Both the position numbers and the translations under genes were made by a program. This document shows positions 16,667 to 21,611 of a stretch of 21,611 bases of DNA, in pieces (position 1 is the first letter of the stretch; every line of letters begins with the position of its first letter). Below the pieces are notes generated by a model. The model saw only the letters and a program-made list of their open reading frames with translations, did not search any database and was not told the DNA's origin. Origin of the DNA: Mikrocytos mackini (Eukaryota; Endomyxa; Ascetosporea; Mikrocytida; Mikrocytiidae); the NCBI GenBank assembly GCA_030180075.1, contig JASNJN010000956.1, forward strand, positions 1 to 21,611. Direction: 5' to 3'.

Positions 16667-18372
16667 GCGAAAATGTCATTCCGCGTGTAGTTAACACTAC
16701 ACGACAACATATCCCACACCACCCTGAAAAAAGAGGGGTGTGGACCAAAGTCTCTTCGAGACGAACGGTCGAGTGGGATAGGGATGACATTTTCGAGGAA
16801 GTTGGCAAACTTAGTCTCCACCGCAAGAATTGGGAAATCCCAAAGTCTTGGAAGGTGGAGAAGGAGGACCAACTTCCCCGTTGGAAGCCTGTAAAGGCGC
16901 NCGTGAAGGAACGGAGTAAGGTTCTAGCCATCAAGGCCAAACCTGAAACAAGTACTACCCCTGTCAAGCAAACGGCAAACGTCGTTCGTGAGGAACAGTG
17001 TGGGACCACTGCCCAAATAAAAGCTGTTGATTCCACACTTTCCCTTAAAAAGCCTTCGAAAGAAGGTGGACAGGGCTCGGGCATTCGAGTGAGAAACGGG
17101 CAGCAACCAGAGGCAAATCGCCCCGGAAACTGCCCATTTGTCGGAGATACCTCCGGCCCTTGGTCAATTCCATACACGGTATGGGTGATAGTGAGGGTTC
17201 CTCCTATCCCTGAGTGGGAAAATCCAGGTAGGAAACAACTGAAACTCGTAAAGGACACTTGTGTCTGGGAGTTGATGTTGCCCTCCGAGGATCCACTCCC
17301 GTTGGATGCAAACGGTCCTTGGTCGATCGAATATGTGGCTCTGGTAGTGGAAAGATTCCCCACACCGCCAGAATCGGAGAACGTAGGAGTCAAGAAGCAG
17401 AAACTCGTGAAGGAACCCCCTCATGAGGAGACTGCTATTGTCACCTACACTCCACCAACCCTTGAAATTGATACCAAACAGGATGTCGAAACTAAAGGGG
17501 ACAGTTCTGACCTAGAGATAGTCCGATGGGAAAACTCCCTGGACATATCTATAGGAAAACCAGAACACCACGAACAGGACTCCACATTGGAATTCCTTCC
17601 CGTGGAAGATGAAGATGACTCTTTCATAGAATGGAAGGTGGGAGACAACCCACCCGGAACCATCTATGCAGACTCGTTGGTCCCAGAGGAAGAGGTCATA
17701 CAGTCCATCCTACCCTGGGAAGAAGAGTCAGACCTCAAAACGGCCCTGTGGCAAAACGTCCAGGATGTGTTGAGGAAGGACACTGCCGACTTCTCTAACC
17801 GAATTTGCGGAGCTAAGCGAGTGGCAATACATGCCACCCTCCACAAGGCAGTATATCAGACCCTGAGAGAAAGAGAAAACTCTATCACTTTGGCAGAAAT
17901 GAACGCACTGTTGTACGTCATGTATGTCAAGGCAGGATCTGAGAAGAAGGCTAACAAAGGTTTCAAAAGCGACACCCCCGACAGGTGGAGCAAAAAACTT
18001 AACCTTCTCACCGCCTTGCGCTGCAGAACAGTTAGTCCGGAAAAAGCCCGGAAACTTAAGAAGCAGTTCAAGGTGAGCACTCCGGCTGAGATATCCTCCG
18101 AAACAAATAGGGTCAAGGATATCATGGCCAAGAAGAAGAAGTTGCAAAATGCAATCCGATTCAAAAAGTTGACGAGATTCATCAACGAAGAAGCGGAGTG
18201 GTTCTCGAGATATAAGAAAACCAGGCGTCAAAACCTGGAATTCGTGAAGATCGAGGACAAAACGGAGCACATACAGTTCTGGAAAAACATCTGGGAGATT
18301 CCACAAGATGTGAACGTACAGAACTTGGGAGCACGATTGAGAAGTGCAAATTCACAACTCATGATTCGCTGA
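16663..18372 (+). CDS. Retroelement ORF2, region before the reverse transcriptase (truncated)
   Basis: 569 codons, with one ambiguous codon near residue 80. The C-terminal third matches the pre-RT region common in R2-like non-LTR elements: LAEMNALLYVMYVKA, then PDRWSKKLNLLTALR, then a basic coiled region, then EEAEWFSRY and finally FWKNIWEIPQDVN (residues 539-551), where relatives read FW..IW...V.HN..A.W and enter the RT. The frame stops after 18 more residues, so RT, knuckle and endonuclease are missing. The N-terminal part lacks the Cys-His fingers of R2. It contains an internal duplication of about 53 residues: GPWSIPYTVWVIV...KQLKLVKD from residue 165 and GPWSIEYVALVVE...KQKLVKE from residue 218. 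Start chosen because it overlaps the ORF1 stop. Confidence 0.8.
   Translation: MSENVIPRVVNTTRQHIPHHPEKRGVWTKVSSRRTVEWDRDDIFEEVGKLSLHRKNWEIPKSWKVEKEDQLPRWKPVKAXVKERSKVLAIKAKPETSTTPVKQTANVVREEQCGTTAQIKAVDSTLSLKKPSKEGGQGSGIRVRNGQQPEANRPGNCPFVGDTSGPWSIPYTVWVIVRVPPIPEWENPGRKQLKLVKDTCVWELMLPSEDPLPLDANGPWSIEYVALVVERFPTPPESENVGVKKQKLVKEPPHEETAIVTYTPPTLEIDTKQDVETKGDSSDLEIVRWENSLDISIGKPEHHEQDSTLEFLPVEDEDDSFIEWKVGDNPPGTIYADSLVPEEEVIQSILPWEEESDLKTALWQNVQDVLRKDTADFSNRICGAKRVAIHATLHKAVYQTLRERENSITLAEMNALLYVMYVKAGSEKKANKGFKSDTPDRWSKKLNLLTALRCRTVSPEKARKLKKQFKVSTPAEISSETNRVKDIMAKKKKLQNAIRFKKLTRFINEEAEWFSRYKKTRRQNLEFVKIEDKTEHIQFWKNIWEIPQDVNVQNLGARLRSANSQLMIR
16684..16884 (+). other. Run of hairpins at the start of ORF2
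   Basis: Perfect stems follow each other closely: CGTGTAGT/ACTACACG (16684-16703, 4-base loop); CCACACC/GGTGTGG (16714-16743); GTCTC/GAGAC just after 16750; and CCAAC/GTTGG (16869-16884). Between them, a long nested stem at 16816-16860 pairs CTCCACC/GGTGGAG, CAAGA/TCTTG and TTGGGA/TCCCAA in register. They begin 18 bases after the ORF2 ATG. Confidence 0.65.
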
Positions 18373-18530
18373 TNNCTTCAAGCNCCATCTCAATATATAA
18401 TAGATTTTGTTGAATTTATAAAAGAAAAATTATATGTATTTAATAAAATTCAAATATTAAAGCATTTAACAATTTAATTTAAGCAATAAGTATATTAATT
18501 AATTTAAATTTATTCAATATTGAATATTAT
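18373..18530. other. AT-rich junction between retroelement and MULE
   Basis: The sequence contains ambiguous bases at 18374, 18375 and 18384 and turns AT-rich at once. No MULE terminal inverted repeat or 9-bp duplication could be recognised against 20778-21611. Confidence 0.4.
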
Positions 18531-20777
18531 TTACTCAATAACTTTACTAGTCTGTTTCTTTTTATTTCTCTTATTCTTTTTTCTTCCTTTTTGATTTTCA
18601 TTAGTATCTATTTCTGAATCAACCAAGTCCTTAACTATCTTTTTCTCAAGCCGGTTATTTGATGAAATTGTATAAATCCCGGCTTCTTTAGCAAGGTATT
18701 GGCTATTATTGTTTCGAAACTTATCCAAAACATTTTCTAGAATATCAACTCCCGTACCTTCGGGAATTCCTTTTCAGCCAGTTCAGATGCGATTCTGTCT
18801 GTAATAACACGATAACTATTGAATTTTTTAATGTTTTCTGGATGTTTGTTAACTATTTTCGCTTTTGTACTTTCTAAAGAAACAAATTTGCTCTGAATAC
18901 GATTTGTTTTATTATCTTCAACTTTGAAAGAATAACGTTTATCTTCATATCTATTGTTTGAATAAGTATTATTAATCACAGACGGCAATTCATTATCTGT
19001 TCTTTTCGCGTTGTTTTCTAATATGATAGCAGTGGTTTCTTGGATAGAGTCAGACGTTTCATTATTGTTTTTATTTATCCAACGTGTATTGATATATAAC
19101 ATCAAATCAACATTTTCTCCTTTTGTCATATTGAAAAAGATGTGTTTACAAGGCAAGCCCCAACGTGTATTAAAATCACAACAACTATCAGTTACGAACA
19201 ATGTTTCCTCGATGTTCAATTTAATTGTTAAACTCAGTTGATAAATTGCTATGATTTTTTGTATGCAAAGTCTGATAGTTTGCACTTAACATTTTTTATT
19301 GGCTCTGGCACTATTACAATGACATTTCGCTCCTTTCTCCTATCCAAATCTTGTTCTTTTGTATATCGTTTCCCCTCAATATATCCAGTTACATTTAAAA
19401 GAAAGTTTCCCATTTGATCTTTAAGTTTGACTTTGTCTTTTAAATGTCTGAAGTAACTTTCTACGTGGTTAGTTGTAAAAGTATCCATACTAATCCGTGA
19501 GGGACGATAACACCAAGCAAATTCCGTTTTTATAACGTCCCAGTTTTTCATGTAATACTTTAGCACATTATGGTCCAATTGTGCTAATACTTCTTGGTAT
19601 TCTTGCTTTGTCTTTGCATATAATAGTCGCTTTAGCTTACTCATCTCTTCTTTTTTATTGATTTTATTCTTGTTGTTAATGTTAGAGATCGCTTGTAAAA
19701 AACTTTTGGTGATATGGAATAAACACAGATTTAATTTGGCAGCAGTAAAGTACTTTTTCAAAACTTTACGCTCAGACAAATCTTTGTCTGTGATAATGTA
19801 GCGGGTTACCAATAAATTATTCCTATTTTGAAACCTTTGGAATATATTATTAAGCAAATGGTAACTTTCTGTATAAATAGTGAATATATATACCGGGACT
19901 GTCTCATGTTCTTCATTTAGTACTAACAGAACAAAGAAAGTCCAGTTATTCACATTCATATTAAATGTTGAATCGGCAATCAAGACATCTCCGAACTTCT
20001 TATATGCTAACTTCATAACATTATCTTGATAACCAATGCCCCTCAATTTGCCTGTTGTTGGGTTATATATCTTGTCAATCTCTCCCTTTTTGCTCAATAA
20101 TTCAAACGCTTCAAGAATGGAATAAACATATTTATTATTCCTAAACATGTTATGAACATCCTTTACAGAATAATAGAACCCAGACTCTTTTGTTAGCATC
20201 TTTGAAACATTCCAGAAAGTTATCCCATACTTTATCATTTTCTCCGCATCTTTTATTAAACTTTTTGAAAGAACTGGGCGGATTTTCTTTTCAATGCACC
20301 CTATCTCATGGTCCAAATTTAGATTAGTAACTTCAAGCATTCCTTTGGTAAACGTAATAATTATAAAGAATTTGCACCCCATTTTTTTGTTGTTGTTAGT
20401 CTTTCTTTTGATGTAGAATCTCTAATACGGCCATGTTCACAACTATATTTAATTCTTTGGAATTTTACTTTGTTGATAAGTCGTAGAACATATTGTAGCG
20501 TTAAATTAACCCCGATCTCATCCTCTTGCATCTTCCTAGATTCTTCTCGTGAGATTCTTCTCCCAAAATGTATGCTGCATTTCTCCATTTTGTCTTCAAC
20601 AGCTTGGAATGATTCAAATCTATCTCCGAGCTTTATTGGTGTATAAGGGATATGACTATCTTCCTCTTTAAACGAATCACCCACAGAATTAGAATTCTGA
20701 GGATTACTCCCGTTGTAACACTTGTTCTTGTTAACAATATGCTCATAGTTTGTCTGTACGACCTCTGTGTTATTCAT
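18531..20777 (-). pseudogene. MULE transposase (FAR1/ZSWIM-like), broken by three frame changes
   Basis: A Mutator-like transposase. The N-terminal piece 20777-20383 has a FAR1-type DNA-binding pattern (GDRFESFQAVEDKM ... IKYSCEHGR). The central piece 20382-19249 has the catalytic region: D in LIADSTFN, D in YIITDKDLSE, the CLFH motif and the E in TTNHVESYF. The piece 19285-18737 has the SWIM zinc finger (CCDFNTRWGLPCKHIF), and 18728-18531 a basic lysine-rich tail. Adjacent pieces join sensibly if one base is gained or lost at the T7 run 20382-20388, at the T6 run 19255-19260 and near 18755-18765. All catalytic residues survive, so it is either a recently inactivated copy or an intact gene with assembly errors. 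Four frames would rejoin to about 740 residues. Confidence 0.88.
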
Positions 20778-21611
20778 TATAGTTGTTTAAAATTTTAAAC
20801 TAACTTTAATTTAATAAACAAACCAGACATTCTTATGTAAAATTTTAAGATATATAAACTTGTGTATTGCCATTGTCTACTAACCATCTTGTCCTAGGCT
20901 GTGACGTTTGTTCTGGGCTATTCCTTCAGCAGAATTGTAAAATTCTAAAAAATATAGTTTTAAATACTATACATACCCTTATATATATATAAAACAAATG
21001 CAATAAACATCATTTATGAGATGATTCTGAACATATCCCGTTAAATTAAAAAATTTTGTAACTAATCAAGAGTAAAATTTTTTCTGACGAATAGAAGATC
21101 TCGTTAATTTGCGTGCAAGGAGACACGATGAACTTTTAAAGGGTACATCACGACAACAATACGTTTCAAAAACATGCCTCAATAGGCAATAAAGCTGTAA
21201 AAAGATGTTATACAGGTCTTATATAAATATTTAAGTTTTAAAATCCCTGGTTCAAAATCGGCATTGGTCTAAATACAAGTTTGCTTCGTTTTCGCTCGCT
21301 TCGCTTGATAATTAAACAAAAACCGCTGAAGAGTTTTAAATGGTTTTTACTGAAATTAAAATTTTAAATTTTGAAAAGCAACAAAGACAAAATTGAACAA
21401 CAGCGAGAGCTGTGGTACAAACCCTTCACAACAAGAGTTCTATGGGATCCCAGACCCGAGTATTATTACAGAAGAAGCATATTATATAATTTGAAAAGAA
21501 ATAATGAGCTTTCATAAAGTATCTGTCGTCTGGATCATTCTTTATTACAACGGAATAAATGATGATCTTTAAAGAAAGGCAATATCTATTGACATCATAA
21601 ATATTCTCAAA
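20778..21611. other. AT-rich sequence without a recognisable gene
   Basis: No open frame of note, no RNA gene and no clear transposon terminus. It includes a short TA-dinucleotide tract near 20980-20990 and a small GC-richer patch of repeated GCTTCG/CGCTCG units near 21282-21308. Confidence 0.5.
20786..20799 (-). promoter_or_regulatory. A/T palindrome upstream of the MULE transposase
   Basis: TTTAAAATTTTAAA, a perfect palindrome 9 bp upstream of the ATG at 20777. It resembles the AAATTT cores of ISWI and the H3 variant, suggesting the element uses the host-type core promoter. Confidence 0.45.

Larger units (their letters stand above)
13987..18372 (+). mobile_element. 5' half of a bicistronic non-LTR retroelement
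   Basis: A block richer in G+C than its surroundings, with ORF1 (13987-16666, two frame breaks) and ORF2 (16663-18372) overlapping by four bases. ORF2 ends with the segment that precedes the reverse transcriptase in R2-like non-LTR elements, but the RT itself is missing. Composition changes abruptly to AT-rich near 18390, beside ambiguous bases at 18374-18375 and 18384, so the truncation or an assembly join lies there. The left limit is uncertain; 13820-13986 is AT-rich and shows no terminal repeat, which suits a non-LTR element. Confidence 0.75.

Noticed and set aside
13987-18372. Endogenous RNA virus, suggested by overlapping ORFs and abundant RNA structure
   Set aside because: The ORF2 C-terminal third follows the pre-RT pattern of R2-like non-LTR elements (LAEMNALLY, FWKNIWE), which an RNA virus would not have. 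No RdRp or capsid motif is seen.
20373-20392. GCACCCCATTTTTTTG near 20375, resembling the hAT terminus at 5743-5757
   Set aside because: It lies in the MULE coding sequence, lacks the outer TAGG and has no partner or target duplication.
21190-21280. tRNA-like B-box (GGTTCAAAATC) near 21250
   Set aside because: No matching A box, acceptor stem or anticodon arm could be formed around it.

Overview
The window looks like a gene-poor, transposon-rich, AT-rich nuclear chromosome segment from a small-genome eukaryote. The host genes lack introns and are closely packed: a 960-codon chromatin remodeller, a short ING-like protein and a histone H3 variant. An A/T palindromic core of the AAATTT type lies 15-16 bp from the ATG of two of them. 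This would fit a transposon-rich microsporidium, where AAATTT-like start-proximal signals have been described, but the assignment is an inference and no diagnostic marker (rRNA, ribosomal protein) is present.

Layout. 1-572 has no recognisable gene. 573-2636 is a large inverted repeat: two 933-bp arms (573-1505 and 1704-2636) that pair without any net indel around a 198-bp spacer. Both carry the same unrecognised protein gene; only the right copy keeps both ends (1685-2732), and both share the same reading-frame breaks. 2733-4017 is essentially non-coding. 4018-8288 is a decayed pogo/Tigger-type DNA transposon on the minus strand, with its transposase at 4018-5707 and its right terminus at 8288 next to a TA. 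It is split just upstream of its transposase ATG by a 2.3-kb non-autonomous hAT-like element (5738-8070) with an exact 8-bp target duplication. 8291-9533 is the C-terminal part of an R2-like non-LTR retrotransposon, with a zinc knuckle and a PD-(D/E)XK-type endonuclease. It is interrupted by a 393-bp hAT MITE with a perfect 8-bp duplication. A third, 229-bp hAT-like MITE lies at 9615-9843.

The host gene block is 9935-13818: an ISWI-type remodelling ATPase (minus), an ING-like protein without a PHD finger (plus, sharing a 71-bp divergent promoter with ISWI) and a divergent histone H3 variant (minus), possibly the centromeric one. All three concern chromatin and all are intact.

13987-18372 is a more G+C-rich block that I read as the 5' half of a non-LTR retroelement. 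It has a long gag-like ORF1 (two frame breaks), then ORF2 starting inside the ORF1 stop (ATGA overlap). ORF2 carries the region that precedes the reverse transcriptase in R2-like elements, then ends before the RT. Perfect short RNA hairpins are unusually frequent across ORF1 and the start of ORF2. 18531-20777 is a MULE (FAR1/ZSWIM-like) transposase on the minus strand, broken by three single-base frame changes. 20778-21611 contains nothing I can name.

The host genes are uninterrupted, while every mobile-element gene is broken, mostly at short homopolymers. This points to real decay of the mobile elements, although assembly error at homopolymers is not excluded. The most interesting parts are the bicistronic, hairpin-rich retroelement, the near-perfect 933-bp palindrome with its unknown gene, the nested transposon history and the chromatin gene trio.
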